Assembly: GCA_039636865.1 (NCBI GenBank)
Contig: CP144172.1
Location: 1,426,001-1,490,000 of the forward strand
DNA: 64,000 nt
Source: Dermatophilaceae bacterium Sec6.4
GTDB taxonomy: Bacteria; Actinomycetota; Actinomycetes; Actinomycetales; Dermatophilaceae
Reading direction: 5' to 3'
The first letter of the stretch is position 1. The number at the start of each line of letters is the position of its first letter. Position numbers and translations under genes: made by a program. Positions 9,005-19,813 of this stretch are shown here, in pieces. The notes under the pieces are model-generated. The model had not been told where the DNA came from. It saw only the letters and a list, made by a program, of their open reading frames with translations, and searched no databases.

Positions 9005-9035
9005 GTTACTCGCCAGTAACCGGGTGACGTAGAAT
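9005..9035 (+). promoter_or_regulatory. Inverted repeat (possible operator) and -10 box upstream of etfBA
   Basis: GTTACT (9005-9010), CGCC, AGTAAC (9015-9020) form a perfect 6-4-6 inverted repeat. TAGAAT at 9030-9035 is a good -10 hexamer, so the repeat sits where the -35 element would be. The shape resembles operators of TetR-type regulators of lipid catabolism; that identification is inference. Confidence 0.5.
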
Positions 9036-9081
9036 TTTCAGCAGAAGTCGTGAGTACCGCGTCAAAACGAAGGGCTAGGCC

Positions 9082-9861
9082 ATGAACATCGTCGTCTGTG
9101 TCAAGTACGTGCCGGACTCCCAGAGCGATCGCACGTTCAACGATGACCACACCACCGACCGCACGAACGTCGATGGTCTGCTCTCTGAGTTGGATGAGTA
9201 CGCCGTGGAAGAAGCGTTGAAGCTGGTCGAAGGCAGCGAGGGTGAGGTCACCGTCCTGACGGTCGGTCCTGCAGTCGCTCTGGAAGCCATCAAGAAGTCG
9301 CTCAAGATGGGCGCTCACAAGGGTGTGCACGTCTGCGACGACGCGATCCACGGTTCGGACGCCGGTGGCACCTCGCTGGTGTTGGCCAAGGCCATCGAGA
9401 AGATCGGCTCACCAGACCTGGTGCTGACCGGACTGGCATCGACCGACGGCACGATGAGTGTCGTTCCGGCAATGTTGGCCGAGCGCCTCGGGTTGCCTCA
9501 GGTAACCCAGGTGTCGGAGTTGTCCGTTGCGGACGGCGCCGTCAAGGGTCGTCGCGACACGGACGTCGCTTCGGAGACCATCGAAGCGACGATGCCCGCG
9601 CTGGTCGGCGTGACCGATCAGATCAACGAGCCGCGCTATCCCTCGCTGAAGGGGATCATGGCGGCCAAGAAGAAGCCGGTCGAGACCTGGTCCCTGAGCG
9701 ACCTCGGCCTGGATGCGGCGCAGGTCGGCTTCGCAGGCGCATGGACGAAGGTCATCGACGTGACGCAGCGTCCGGCGCGCGCGAAGGGCGAGGTGACGCC
9801 GGACGAAGGTGACGGCGGAACCAAGCTGGTGGAGTTCCTGTCCAAGGCCAAGCTGGTCTGA
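9082..9861 (+). CDS. etfB: Electron transfer flavoprotein beta subunit
   Basis: 259 residues, normal for EtfB. It starts MNIVVCVKYVPDS, carries the LDEYAVEEALKL helix, the AMP-binding ATDG-like segment (here LASTDGTMSVVPAMLAE), and a C-terminal domain-swapping arm. It forms a heterodimer with EtfA that binds FAD and AMP and passes electrons from acyl-CoA and other dehydrogenases to ETF:quinone oxidoreductase. etfA starts 29 bp downstream. Unlike many genes here, it has a 5' leader of about 40 nt after the predicted -10 box, with an inverted repeat over the -35 position. Confidence 0.95.
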   Translation: MNIVVCVKYVPDSQSDRTFNDDHTTDRTNVDGLLSELDEYAVEEALKLVEGSEGEVTVLTVGPAVALEAIKKSLKMGAHKGVHVCDDAIHGSDAGGTSLVLAKAIEKIGSPDLVLTGLASTDGTMSVVPAMLAERLGLPQVTQVSELSVADGAVKGRRDTDVASETIEATMPALVGVTDQINEPRYPSLKGIMAAKKKPVETWSLSDLGLDAAQVGFAGAWTKVIDVTQRPARAKGEVTPDEGDGGTKLVEFLSKAKLV

Positions 9862-9890
9862 CGTGGCGATGAGCGAAGGAAGACAACAAC

Positions 9891-10850
9891 ATGGCTGAAG
9901 TTCTGGTTCTGGTAGATCACACTGACGGAGCGGTCAAGAAGACCTCTGCGGAGTTGCTCACCATCGCGCGCCGGCTGGGTACGCCTGCCGCCGTGTTCAT
10001 CGGTAGCAACGTCGAGGCGGCGCGCCCCCGGCTTGCGCAGTTCGGTGCCGAGAAGGTCTACGTCATCGACAACCCGGACATCGACACCTATCTCGTGGCG
10101 CCGCTTGCCGAGGCGCTGGAAGCCGCGGTCAAGGCGTCCGGCGACGTGGCGGCCGTCCTCGTGACGACCAGCGGTAGCAACAAGGAGGCCGCTGCCCGTC
10201 TTGCGGTCAAGTTGGAGTCGGGTCTGATCACCGACGCGCAGGACGTGCAGGCAAGTGATGAGGGCATCATCGCTACCCAGTCGGTGTTCGCCGGTGGCTA
10301 CACGCTGCAGGGCATCGTCACCCAGGGCACTCCGATCATCACCGTCAAGCCCAACACCACTGCGCCGCAGGCCTCTCAGGCTTCCGCGACTGTGGTGCAG
10401 GTCGAGCTGACCGTCTCCGACAGCGCCAAGGGCGCGAAGATCACCGACATCCAGGAGAAGAAGGCGTCCGGTCGTCCGGAGTTGTCCGAGGCCGCCATCG
10501 TGGTCTCCGGCGGTCGTGGCACCGGCGGCGACTTCTCCCCGGTTGAAGGTTTCGCCGACAGTCTCGGCGCAGCAGTCGGCGCCTCGCGCGCAGCGGTGGA
10601 TGCCGGCTGGTACCCGCACAGCAACCAGGTCGGTCAGACCGGCAAGCAGGTCTCGCCGCAGCTGTACGTGGCGTGCGGGATCTCCGGTGCCATCCAGCAC
10701 CGTGCCGGCATGCAGACGTCCAAGACGATTGTCGCGATCAACAAGGACGAGGAGGCACCGATCTTCGAACTCGTCGACTTCGGCGTCGTCGGCGATCTGT
10801 TCAACGTGCTGCCGCAGGCCACCGAGGCAGTGAAGACCGCCAAGAACTGA
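9891..10850 (+). CDS. etfA: Electron transfer flavoprotein alpha subunit
   Basis: 319 residues. N-terminal ETF fold ([15 protein letters not shown]) and the C-terminal FAD domain with the ETF-alpha signature: [47 protein letters not shown] and [13 protein letters not shown]. It binds FAD at the interface with EtfB. It is the second gene of etfBA, with GAAGGAAG about 10 nt before the ATG. A hairpin at 10870-10900 ends the unit. Together with the enoyl-CoA hydratase upstream it marks an acyl-CoA oxidation setting. Confidence 0.95.
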   Translation: MAEVLVLVDHTDGAVKKTSAELLTIARRLGTPAAVFIGSNVEAARPRLAQFGAEKVYVIDNPDIDTYLVAPLAEALEAAVKASGDVAAVLVTTSGSNKEAAARLAVKLESGLITDAQDVQASDEGIIATQSVFAGGYTLQGIVTQGTPIITVKPNTTAPQASQASATVVQVELTVSDSAKGAKITDIQEKKASGRPELSEAAIVVSGGRGTGGDFSPVEGFADSLGAAVGASRAAVDAGWYPHSNQVGQTGKQVSPQLYVACGISGAIQHRAGMQTSKTIVAINKDEEAPIFELVDFGVVGDLFNVLPQATEAVKTAKN

Positions 10851-10869
10851 CGCACTGCAATCGCGCCTA

Positions 10870-10900
10870 CGCCCGCCTCGCCGCACCGGTGAGGCGGGCG
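10870..10900 (+). terminator. Hairpin terminator after etfBA
   Basis: CGCCCGCCTC (10870-10879) pairs with GAGGCGGGCG (10891-10900) around an 11-nt loop, 19 bp after the etfA stop. The T tract is weak. Confidence 0.65.
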
Positions 10901-10927
10901 TTCGCGTCTAGGGGCCTGCGACGTTTT

Positions 10928-10997
10928 GGTCGCCAGCGACGCAAACGTCGGGAAAATCGTCGATCGTCCGGCATTCGGGTCGCTAGCGACGCAAACG
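10928..10997 (+). repeat. Two direct 20-bp repeats, each containing a 12-bp palindrome, before the MOSC gene
   Basis: GGTCGCCAGCGACGCAAACG (10928-10947) and GGTCGCTAGCGACGCAAACG (10978-10997) differ at one base and start exactly 50 bp apart. The second contains the perfect palindrome GTCGCTAGCGAC; the first has it with one mismatch. The downstream bases are also similar (GGGAAAATCG and GGGATGATGT), suggesting a diverged tandem duplication of about 50 bp. The position, 18 bp before ATG 11015, suits an operator. Confidence 0.6.
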
Positions 10998-11014
10998 CTT
11001 GGGATGATGTCGCA

Positions 11015-11554
11015 ATGCCCGCAGCAGTGATCGCCGTCCACGTGAGCAGCGTCCACGAATTCAGCAAGGACACGCAAGACCAGATCGTGCTCGACGAAGG
11101 CCTGGGGGTGCGCGGCGACGCGCACTACGGAGCGACAGTGCAACACCGGTCGCGTGTCGCTGTCGATCCCAGCCAACCGAATCTGCGGCAGGTGCACCTC
11201 ATACCGGTGGAGGTTCTGCAGACCGTGCGCGAGGCGGGGTACGACGTGCAGCCCGGTGATCTCGGCGAGAACATCACCACCCGGGGCATCGACCTACGTG
11301 GTCTGCCGGTGGGCACTCGACTGACGATCGGCGATGCAACGGTCACGGTGATGGGACTGCGTAACCCCTGTCACCAGATCAACGGGTTGCGCAGCGGCCT
11401 GCTCAAGCAATTCCTACGCACCGACGCTGCCGGCCATGTCGAACGACTTGCGGGCGTCATGGGCATCGTTTCCCGCGCCGGTACGATCGCGCCCGGTGAC
11501 GTGATCACGATGCAACTACCGCCGCAGCCCATGTTCCCGCTCACGACTGTCTGA
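11015..11554 (+). CDS. MOSC domain-containing protein
   Basis: 179 residues from ATG 11015, which follows a GATGAT box by 6 nt; a longer open frame upstream runs antisense-like through the terminator and repeats and is not used. The MOSC fold is recognised from VRGDAHYG, the HLIPVEVL strand, [14 protein letters not shown] and the conserved Cys in [13 protein letters not shown] proteins are thought to handle sulfur or bind molybdenum cofactor, as in MOSC/YiiM-like enzymes that detoxify N-hydroxylated bases. The exact substrate here is not determinable. A membrane molybdenum oxidoreductase lies at 46.4 kb but is not linked. Confidence 0.85.
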   Translation: MPAAVIAVHVSSVHEFSKDTQDQIVLDEGLGVRGDAHYGATVQHRSRVAVDPSQPNLRQVHLIPVEVLQTVREAGYDVQPGDLGENITTRGIDLRGLPVGTRLTIGDATVTVMGLRNPCHQINGLRSGLLKQFLRTDAAGHVERLAGVMGIVSRAGTIAPGDVITMQLPPQPMFPLTTV

Positions 11555-11566
11555 CAGGCTGGGGGC

Positions 11567-12031
11567 ATGAGTCCCAGAGCTGCCACGACTACCCGCGTCG
11601 ATGCCACCGAGTTGACCGATTTCGTTCGCCCGAGGCACCAGTTCGTGCTGATCACCACCCGCCATGACGGCTCGCCGCAGGCTTCGCCGGTGACCGGCGG
11701 TGTCGACGCCGAGGGCCGACTGGTGATCTCCTCCTATCCGGAGCGCGCGAAGTCCCGTAACGCAGCTCGGGATGCCCGGGTCAGCGTGCTGGTCCTGTCC
11801 CAGGAGTTCGACGACGAGTGGGTGCAGATCGACGGTACGGCCCAGGTGCTGGCGGGGGAGGAGGCGATCGAGCCGCTCGTGGAGTATTTCCGGGTGATCT
11901 CCGGTGAGCACTCGGACTGGGCGGACTACCGCGACGCGATGCGCCGACAGGGCAAATGCCTGATCCGGGTCACCCCGACGCGATGGGGCCCCATTGCAAC
12001 GGGGGGATTCCCGCCCCGTCTCACCGACTGA
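11567..12031 (+). CDS. PPOX-class F420-dependent oxidoreductase
   Basis: 154 residues of the pyridoxamine-phosphate-oxidase split-barrel fold, with PRHQFVLITTRHDGSPQASPVTGGVDAEGRLVIS and the C-terminal VTPTRWGPIATGGFPPR that characterises the actinobacterial F420-binding branch. Such proteins use deazaflavin F420 to reduce small molecules or serve as F420 carriers; the substrate is unknown. It starts 12 bp after the MOSC gene and probably shares its transcript. The stop is only 15 bp from the convergent lipoprotein stop, and I see no hairpin between them. Confidence 0.82.
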   Translation: MSPRAATTTRVDATELTDFVRPRHQFVLITTRHDGSPQASPVTGGVDAEGRLVISSYPERAKSRNAARDARVSVLVLSQEFDDEWVQIDGTAQVLAGEEAIEPLVEYFRVISGEHSDWADYRDAMRRQGKCLIRVTPTRWGPIATGGFPPRLTD

Positions 12032-12046
12032 CCTGCAAAACCGGAG

Positions 12047-13144
12047 CTACTTCGCGCCGGTCGACCAGGCGGCTACGGCCTTTTTGGACGTCGGTGAGCT
12101 CAGCTCCAACAGCGTCCAACTGTTCGGCAGTCCACCTTTGGGCACCCAGAACACAACCGTGTAGGTGCCGGATTTCCCGGACTTGATGAGTGTGTTGCTC
12201 AGTGTCTCTCCGGGCGAGGGCAGCCCCCCGAAGCGACATGGCCTGCCCTGACCGTCGAGCAGCACGAACTGGCGGCGGTCCACGTACGCGTCCGCACCTT
12301 TCGCGCTGATCTGCAACGAAACCCCCACCCCGCTGACGTCGGCGGGGACCGCATCGGACGCCGGCAGTTCGCGTGGTTTCGGTGCCTGGGCGGTCACGCT
12401 GATCCCGATAGCGTCCTTGACGGTCGAGGCCGGCTTACCGAACGGGAACGTCGCGACACCCTTGCGGTCGTAGCCGACCTGCGGACCGTCGCACGCGTTC
12501 GTGACGGTCCGGCTTGGTGCGGTGCCCTGTGGGGACCACTTCGCGAGCGCCTGCCGGTCGGTAGGGTTGGCGACGTAGACCACCGAGTACTTCGCCAGGT
12601 CTGCATCGGTGGGCACCAGGAATGCAATGTTGCCGTCCGCGCCCGCGCCGCCGCGCACAGTGCTCAGCTGGTAGGGGTCCGGGAGTGGATTGGTAGCCGG
12701 TCGCGGGCAGACCCGCCCACTTTCATCGACCAGGACCACGGACGCCGGGGAGACCGCATACGTCCCGTTCGTGACGACTCGCGCCGAGACGTGCACTGAG
12801 GCGATGCCGTAGTTCTTGTTGCCGGTGGACGCGGTCGACATGGTCGGTGCGCTGGCCTGCGTGGCCACAGCGCTCTGGTCCCGTGTCGTGACCGGCGCGT
12901 CGAATGCCGTGCCCGCACCCTGGTAGGCCGGGGCGGCGCCTCCCGAACAGCCGGCTGGTCCCGCGTTGGTGGTGGTCGTCGGGGACTTGGAAGAACCGGA
13001 CGCCGTGCTGCCGGGAGTACTGCTGCAGCCCGCCAATCCGAGGGCGGCGCAGGAGGCCACGGCGGCGACACCGACGAAGCACGCGCGTGATCGACCAGCG
13101 CGCGATGGTCTGGACGGCACGTTCCGGTAAGCCTCGGTGAACAC
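12047..13144 (-). CDS. Putative lipoprotein with a duplicated beta-rich domain
   Basis: 365 residues from GTG 13144. The N-terminus has an arginine-rich start, a hydrophobic stretch and the lipobox LGLAGC, placing the lipidated Cys at about residue 40. A Ser/Thr-rich linker follows. Two similar units make up the rest: each has a VVLVDESGRVCP or FVLLDGQGRPCR strand pair, then a strand such as IAFLVPTD or VVFWVPKG, and ends in AKWSPQG or AAWSTGAK. This internal duplication suggests two immunoglobulin-like sandwiches facing the cell exterior. No enzyme motif is seen. It is divergent from iscS. Function unknown; substrate binding or an envelope structural role is possible. Confidence 0.7.
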   Translation of the reverse strand: MFTEAYRNVPSRPSRAGRSRACFVGVAAVASCAALGLAGCSSTPGSTASGSSKSPTTTTNAGPAGCSGGAAPAYQGAGTAFDAPVTTRDQSAVATQASAPTMSTASTGNKNYGIASVHVSARVVTNGTYAVSPASVVLVDESGRVCPRPATNPLPDPYQLSTVRGGAGADGNIAFLVPTDADLAKYSVVYVANPTDRQALAKWSPQGTAPSRTVTNACDGPQVGYDRKGVATFPFGKPASTVKDAIGISVTAQAPKPRELPASDAVPADVSGVGVSLQISAKGADAYVDRRQFVLLDGQGRPCRFGGLPSPGETLSNTLIKSGKSGTYTVVFWVPKGGLPNSWTLLELSSPTSKKAVAAWSTGAK

Positions 13145-13243
13145 TGCTGACCTCTCATCGGGATATGGGCAGGGCCCAGTGTGTCAAAGCCCGCCCCGGC
13201 GGGCCTGCGACGCTCGGGTCGGCGTGCACCTCCGCCCGGCTCG

Positions 13244-13249
13244 TAGAAT
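13244..13249 (+). promoter_or_regulatory. -10 box for leaderless iscS
   Basis: TAGAAT sits 6 nt before the second of two consecutive GTG codons (13253 and 13256), favouring 13256 as the start. Confidence 0.5.
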
Positions 13250-13255
13250 CGAGTG

Positions 13256-14461
13256 GTGCGCCACTACCTCGACCACGCCGCGACCACGCCGGCGCTCCCG
13301 CAGGTCGCCACAGCCGTTGCCGAACAGATGGCCGTCGCGGGCAATGCCTCCTCACTGCATGCCTCCGGGCGGGCTGCCCGCAAGGTCGTGGAGGAATCGC
13401 GCGAGATCGTCGCCTCGGCGCTGGGCGCGGGACCCTCGGAAGTCATCTTCACCTCCGGGGGTACCGAGTCGGACAACCTGGCAATCAAGGGTCTCTTCTA
13501 CCAGCGCCGCGCGGATGACCCGCGCCGTACCCGGCTGGTCGTATCCGCGATCGAGCACCACGCGGTGTTGGACTGCGTCGACTTCCTGGTCGCCCACGAG
13601 GGTGCCCAGGTCACCTGGGTACGCCCCGACGGTCAGGGGCGGATCGACCCCGCCGCGGTCCGCGAGGCCATTGCCCTCGACCCGGCGCAGGTGGCGTTGG
13701 TATCGGTGATGTGGGCAAACAACGAGGTGGGCGCCGTGCAACCGATCGCCGAGATCGCGGCGGTGGCGCACGAATTCGACATCCCCGTGCATACCGATGC
13801 GGTGCAGGCGATGAGCACGCTGCCGATCGATTTCTCCGGTGTCGGTACGGATCTGCTGACCGCAACCGGTCATAAGATCGGCGGGCCGATGGGTGTCGGT
13901 GTACTACTCGCCCGTCGCGACATCCGGCTGCGGGCACTGACACAGGGCGGTGGCCAGGAGCGCGGACTACGCAGCGGCACTCTTGACGTCGCGGCCATTC
14001 GCGGGCTGGCAGTTGCGGCAGCCGCCGTCACCGCTGACCTGCCTGCCGAGCAGGACCGGCTGGTGGCGCTACGCGACAAGATGATCCGCGGGTCACTCGA
14101 TGCGGGGTACGACATCTCGGTGAGCGGTCCGCACGAGGTCGGAGATGTCACGCACCGACTGTCCGGCAATGTGCATCTGCTGGTGCCCGACTGTGACGGT
14201 GATTCGCTGCTCTACCTGCTGGATGCGGCCGGCATCGAGTGTTCGACCGGTTCGGCGTGCCAGGCCGGGGTGCCGCGACCCAGCCACGTGCTGCTCGCGA
14301 TGGGGGTGCCGGAGAAGCAGGCCGGCGGGGCGCTGCGCCTCTCACTCGGTCATACCTCCCACGACGCAGACGTGGCCGCCTTCCTGCAAGCGCTACCGGC
14401 GGCCGTCGAACGAGCGCAGCGCGCCCACCATGCCGGACGCACCGGCGAGAGGCGGCGCTGA
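13256..14461 (+). CDS. iscS: Cysteine desulfurase (IscS/NifS family)
   Basis: 401 residues. Of the adjacent GTG codons at 13253 and 13256 the second fits the TAGAAT box. A fold-type I PLP enzyme: YLDHAATTP at the N-terminus, the PLP lysine in ATGHKIGGP (about residue 207), and the persulfide Cys in [16 protein letters not shown] (about residue 335). It removes sulfur from cysteine as an enzyme-bound persulfide. mnmA overlaps its stop by one base (TGATG), so this copy probably feeds tRNA 2-thiouridine synthesis; a role in Fe-S assembly is also possible. The order desulfurase-mnmA is common in actinobacteria. Confidence 0.92.
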   Translation: MRHYLDHAATTPALPQVATAVAEQMAVAGNASSLHASGRAARKVVEESREIVASALGAGPSEVIFTSGGTESDNLAIKGLFYQRRADDPRRTRLVVSAIEHHAVLDCVDFLVAHEGAQVTWVRPDGQGRIDPAAVREAIALDPAQVALVSVMWANNEVGAVQPIAEIAAVAHEFDIPVHTDAVQAMSTLPIDFSGVGTDLLTATGHKIGGPMGVGVLLARRDIRLRALTQGGGQERGLRSGTLDVAAIRGLAVAAAAVTADLPAEQDRLVALRDKMIRGSLDAGYDISVSGPHEVGDVTHRLSGNVHLLVPDCDGDSLLYLLDAAGIECSTGSACQAGVPRPSHVLLAMGVPEKQAGGALRLSLGHTSHDADVAAFLQALPAAVERAQRAHHAGRTGERRR

Positions 14462-15597
14462 TGCGCGTCGTGGCCGCCATGAGCGGCGGAGTGGACTCGG
14501 CGGTGGCAGCGGCCCGGATGTTGGATGCTGGGCACGACGTCGTCGGCGTACACCTGGCGCTGTCGCAATCGGCGGCGACGCTGCGTGAATCATCGCGCGG
14601 CTGCTGCACGATCGAGGACGCCGGAGACGCGCGTCGGGTCGCTGATCGACTCGGTATTCCGTTCTACGTCTGGGACATGGCGCAGCGCTTCAAAGAGGAC
14701 GTCATCGAGGACTTCATCGCCGAGTACGCCGCCGGTCGGACACCGAACCCGTGCCTGCGGTGCAACGAGCGCATCAAGTTCGCGGCGCTCTTGGACAAGG
14801 CACTGGCGCTCGGGTTCGATGCCGTCGCGACCGGTCACTATGCGCAGATCGTGCAGGGTCCGCACGGGCGCGAACTGCACCGGGCGGTCGACCCTGCGAA
14901 GGACCAGTCCTATGTGTTGGGGGTGTTGGACGCCGACCAGCTCTCGCGGGCCTTCTTCCCGCTCGGCGACACCACGAAGCCGATGATCCGCCAGGAGGCG
15001 GCAGAGCGCGGTTTCTCGATCGCCAAGAAGCCGGACAGTTACGACATCTGTTTCATCGCCGACGGGGACACCAAAGGCTGGTTGACCTCCCGCCTCGGCG
15101 CTGCACCCGGTGACATCGTCGACGACGCGGGCGAGGTCGTCGGCAGCCACGATGGCGCGTTCGCCTACACCGTCGGCCAACGGCGCGGACTGGGTCTCAC
15201 GGTGCCCCGCGAGGACGGCGCCAAGCGCTATGTCGTCGACGTTCGCCCACAGACCCGGCAGGTCGTCGTCGGGACCCAGGAGCTGCTCGGTATCGACGAG
15301 CTCAGCGCCGATCACGCTCGCTGGTGCGGGCCGCCGCCGTCGGGTGAGATCCGGGTGGGCGCGCAGGTGCGGGCGCACGGTGAGGAGATCCCGGCCTACG
15401 CAACAGCATCCGGCGAACTGGTGCACGTGCGGTTGGACCGGCGTGTCCGAGGAGTGGCGCCGGGACAGTCGGTGGTGTTGTACGACGGCACGCGTGTCGT
15501 CGGATCGGCGACAATCGCGGGAACGGGTCGGGTCTCGCGCTCGTCCAACGACGAAGCCGACGCATCCCGTGCGGCGCATCCGCCGATCAAGGAGTGA
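14461..15597 (+). CDS. mnmA: tRNA-specific 2-thiouridylase MnmA
   Basis: 378 residues. The ATG overlaps the iscS stop. N-terminal PP-loop ATP pyrophosphatase motif [26 protein letters not shown] with the nucleophilic Cys98, and YDICFIADG with Cys197, the persulfide-forming residue, in the middle domain; a C-terminal beta-barrel follows. It thiolates U34 of Lys, Glu and Gln tRNAs after adenylating the base, with sulfur from the adjacent desulfurase. The last residues (about 360-378) are a polar tail without conserved motif. A lipoprotein gene starts 5 bp downstream. Confidence 0.94.
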   Translation: MRVVAAMSGGVDSAVAAARMLDAGHDVVGVHLALSQSAATLRESSRGCCTIEDAGDARRVADRLGIPFYVWDMAQRFKEDVIEDFIAEYAAGRTPNPCLRCNERIKFAALLDKALALGFDAVATGHYAQIVQGPHGRELHRAVDPAKDQSYVLGVLDADQLSRAFFPLGDTTKPMIRQEAAERGFSIAKKPDSYDICFIADGDTKGWLTSRLGAAPGDIVDDAGEVVGSHDGAFAYTVGQRRGLGLTVPREDGAKRYVVDVRPQTRQVVVGTQELLGIDELSADHARWCGPPPSGEIRVGAQVRAHGEEIPAYATASGELVHVRLDRRVRGVAPGQSVVLYDGTRVVGSATIAGTGRVSRSSNDEADASRAAHPPIKE

Positions 15598-15602
15598 GAA
15601 CG

Positions 15603-16505
15603 ATGAAGAAACCGATCCTGGCAGTGGTGGCTTGCGCGGGGCTCCTCACTGCCTGCGGGGGCGGCGGGAGCGGGCCTACGGTGCAGACATCGGCACCGTC
15701 TGCGCCGTCGAGCAGTTCGTCGTCGGGTTCCTCCTCGCCCAGCGCATCCTCCAGTTCCTCCCCGAATTCCTCGTCCTCCTCCAGTGCCGCCGCCTCGACG
15801 ATCTCTTCGTCCGTCCAAACCGGTCAGTGCCTCGCGGACAAGGACTCCTACGCCGTCGTGCCGTGTACCCAGACCCACATCTACCAGGTGACGGCAGTGA
15901 TCAAGGACGCCAGGGACACCAGCGATCCGAGCGCTCGCCAGGTTCTACGCACCGAGACCTGCAATGCCTCTGTCCTGAAATTCACCGGTGGTGCCCCGGT
16001 GGGGCTGCTCGCCGTCGGTCAGCCGGTCAAACTCCTGGATGACCCGCTGAACGCGAGTCGGATTGTCTGCCTGGTGCACCTGCGCACCGGAGACGACTCC
16101 GCCAACCTCCCGATCAACTACACGCTGGCGGACAAACTGACCGGAGCCAATGCCTTCCAGTACACGTTCTGCGTTGACAAGGCTGCCAAGAACTTCAAGA
16201 TCGTGTCCTGTACGCAACCGCACGGGGCTCAGAGCGTCGGCGGATACCTGTCCGGTCGATATGTCGAGAAGTTTCCAGGCAGGGCGCACCTCGTGGCCCA
16301 GCGCGCGAAGCTGTGCCCGCCCGTCGGCCGAGCCTTTCTCGGCACCGACGGCCGCAGTGATATCGAGATCACCGGCCTCTTCGTGAGCGAAAGCGCATGG
16401 AAGCTGGGCGACCGGTACGCCGCGTGTTTCGTGCAGGTCAAGACCGGAACCGTCAAGAAGTCGCTGCAAGGGATCGGCACGAAGTCGCTGAGTTCCTATC
16501 GTTGA
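15603..16505 (+). CDS. Lipoprotein with septum-formation-type domains
   Basis: ATG 15603 is chosen because AAGGAG (15588-15593) lies 9 nt upstream; GTG 15594 would touch it. 300 residues. The signal peptide ends in the lipobox LLTAC, with Cys at residue 18, followed by a low-complexity Ser linker (about 35-65). Two units with the motif G(Q)C followed by VVPCTQTHIYQV, and FCVDKAAKNFKIVSCTQPH, resemble the septum formation domain found in actinobacterial lipoproteins. The paired cysteines probably form disulfides. Role unknown despite the family name. It follows mnmA closely, so co-transcription is likely. Confidence 0.72.
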   Translation: MKKPILAVVACAGLLTACGGGGSGPTVQTSAPSAPSSSSSSGSSSPSASSSSSPNSSSSSSAAASTISSSVQTGQCLADKDSYAVVPCTQTHIYQVTAVIKDARDTSDPSARQVLRTETCNASVLKFTGGAPVGLLAVGQPVKLLDDPLNASRIVCLVHLRTGDDSANLPINYTLADKLTGANAFQYTFCVDKAAKNFKIVSCTQPHGAQSVGGYLSGRYVEKFPGRAHLVAQRAKLCPPVGRAFLGTDGRSDIEITGLFVSESAWKLGDRYAACFVQVKTGTVKKSLQGIGTKSLSSYR

Positions 16506-16506
16506 T

Positions 16507-17502
16507 CTGCCGCGTGTCACCGGGATCGGGTCGTGGCCGGGCACCGACCCCAGGCGTGCCAACAGGATGATCCGGGATCTGCTCGCCGAGGAGGGGCTAC
16601 CTTTTCTGGCGGAGTTGCCGGCCCGGGGCCCGGGCGCGGACCTGGTCGGTCGTACGGCGGCCGCGTTGCCGGATCTGGCCGTTGATCTGCAACCCAGCGG
16701 GTGGCGGTTGGCCGGCGGTCGGGGCAGGGATTCCGCACGCGGGGCGGCCTACCTGCGGCAGGATCTGGACGAGTTGGCCGAGGCGTACGACGGGTACACC
16801 GGCGAACTGAAGCTGTCGATGTGCGGGCCGTGGACGCTGGCTGCTCAGGTGGCGCTTCCGCGCGGGGAGAAGGCGCTGTCGGACCCGGGCGCGTGCCGGG
16901 ATATCCGGCAGGCGGTGTGCGCCGCAGCGGTGGACCACCTCGCGCAGGTGCAGTCCCTCGTGCCCGGTGCCACGTTGATCCTGCAGTGGGACGAGCCGGG
17001 GTTGACCGCGGTCCTGCAGGGTCGGGTACCCACGGACTCCGGGTTCTCCCGGTTGCGGGCGGTTGATCCGCATACCGCGCGCGAAGCATTCGCCGAGGTG
17101 GTCGCCACGACGGTCGGGATCGCACAGGAGGTGGTGCTGCACAGCTGCGCCGGCACGCCGCCGCTCGCGCTGACAGCGGATGTCGCGGGACTCGGTATCG
17201 CGGTCGACAGCTCGCTGCTGGAGTTCGGGGAGTGGGAGCAGGTGGCAGAGTTGGTCGAAAGCGACCGCGCCCCGTGGCTGGGGATGCTCCCCTCCGACAC
17301 CACAGCGCGTCATCCGCGGGAGTACGTCGAGCGGGTCACGACCCAGTGGGGGCGGCTCGGGCTGCGCCCGGCACAGATGGCCGGGTTGACCATCTCGCCT
17401 GCCTGCGGGTTGGCCGGTAACAGCGAAGAGCACGCTGTCGCAGTACTGAAACTGTTACAGGCTGCAGGCCAGGAACTGGCGGAGGCCGCGCAGAACTCCT
17501 GA
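16507..17502 (+). CDS. MetE-like protein (cobalamin-independent methionine synthase C-terminal family)
   Basis: The conserved N-terminal strand VTGIGSWPGTDP is encoded at 16516-16551, before the first ATG (16567). No ATG, GTG or TTG is in frame between the upstream in-frame stop at 16489-16491 and that ATG, so CTG 16507 is offered as the start; it is uncertain. 331 residues from there. MetE C-domain features: QWDEPGL, Zn-binding HSC in VVLHSCAGTPP, and Cys in TISPACGLAGN. It lacks the N-terminal MetE barrel, like other short actinobacterial MetE-like proteins between mnmA and ligA. It may methylate homocysteine from a different donor; substrate unproven. Confidence 0.78.
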   Translation: MPRVTGIGSWPGTDPRRANRMIRDLLAEEGLPFLAELPARGPGADLVGRTAAALPDLAVDLQPSGWRLAGGRGRDSARGAAYLRQDLDELAEAYDGYTGELKLSMCGPWTLAAQVALPRGEKALSDPGACRDIRQAVCAAAVDHLAQVQSLVPGATLILQWDEPGLTAVLQGRVPTDSGFSRLRAVDPHTAREAFAEVVATTVGIAQEVVLHSCAGTPPLALTADVAGLGIAVDSSLLEFGEWEQVAELVESDRAPWLGMLPSDTTARHPREYVERVTTQWGRLGLRPAQMAGLTISPACGLAGNSEEHAVAVLKLLQAAGQELAEAAQNS

Positions 17503-17531
17503 ACCATTGCGTTGCGTCCTGCTGCAGGTGA

Positions 17532-19757
<2,226 letters not shown>

Positions 19758-19813
19758 GACTCCGTTGGAGTTCTGGGGCGGACGGATGCGCTCACCACTG
19801 CAAAGGAATGCTC

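Noticed and set aside
9636-10886. A 416-codon minus-strand frame across etfA
   Set aside because: Shadow of etfA: no conserved motif, and composition rich in Arg, Gly and Asp as expected for an antisense frame.
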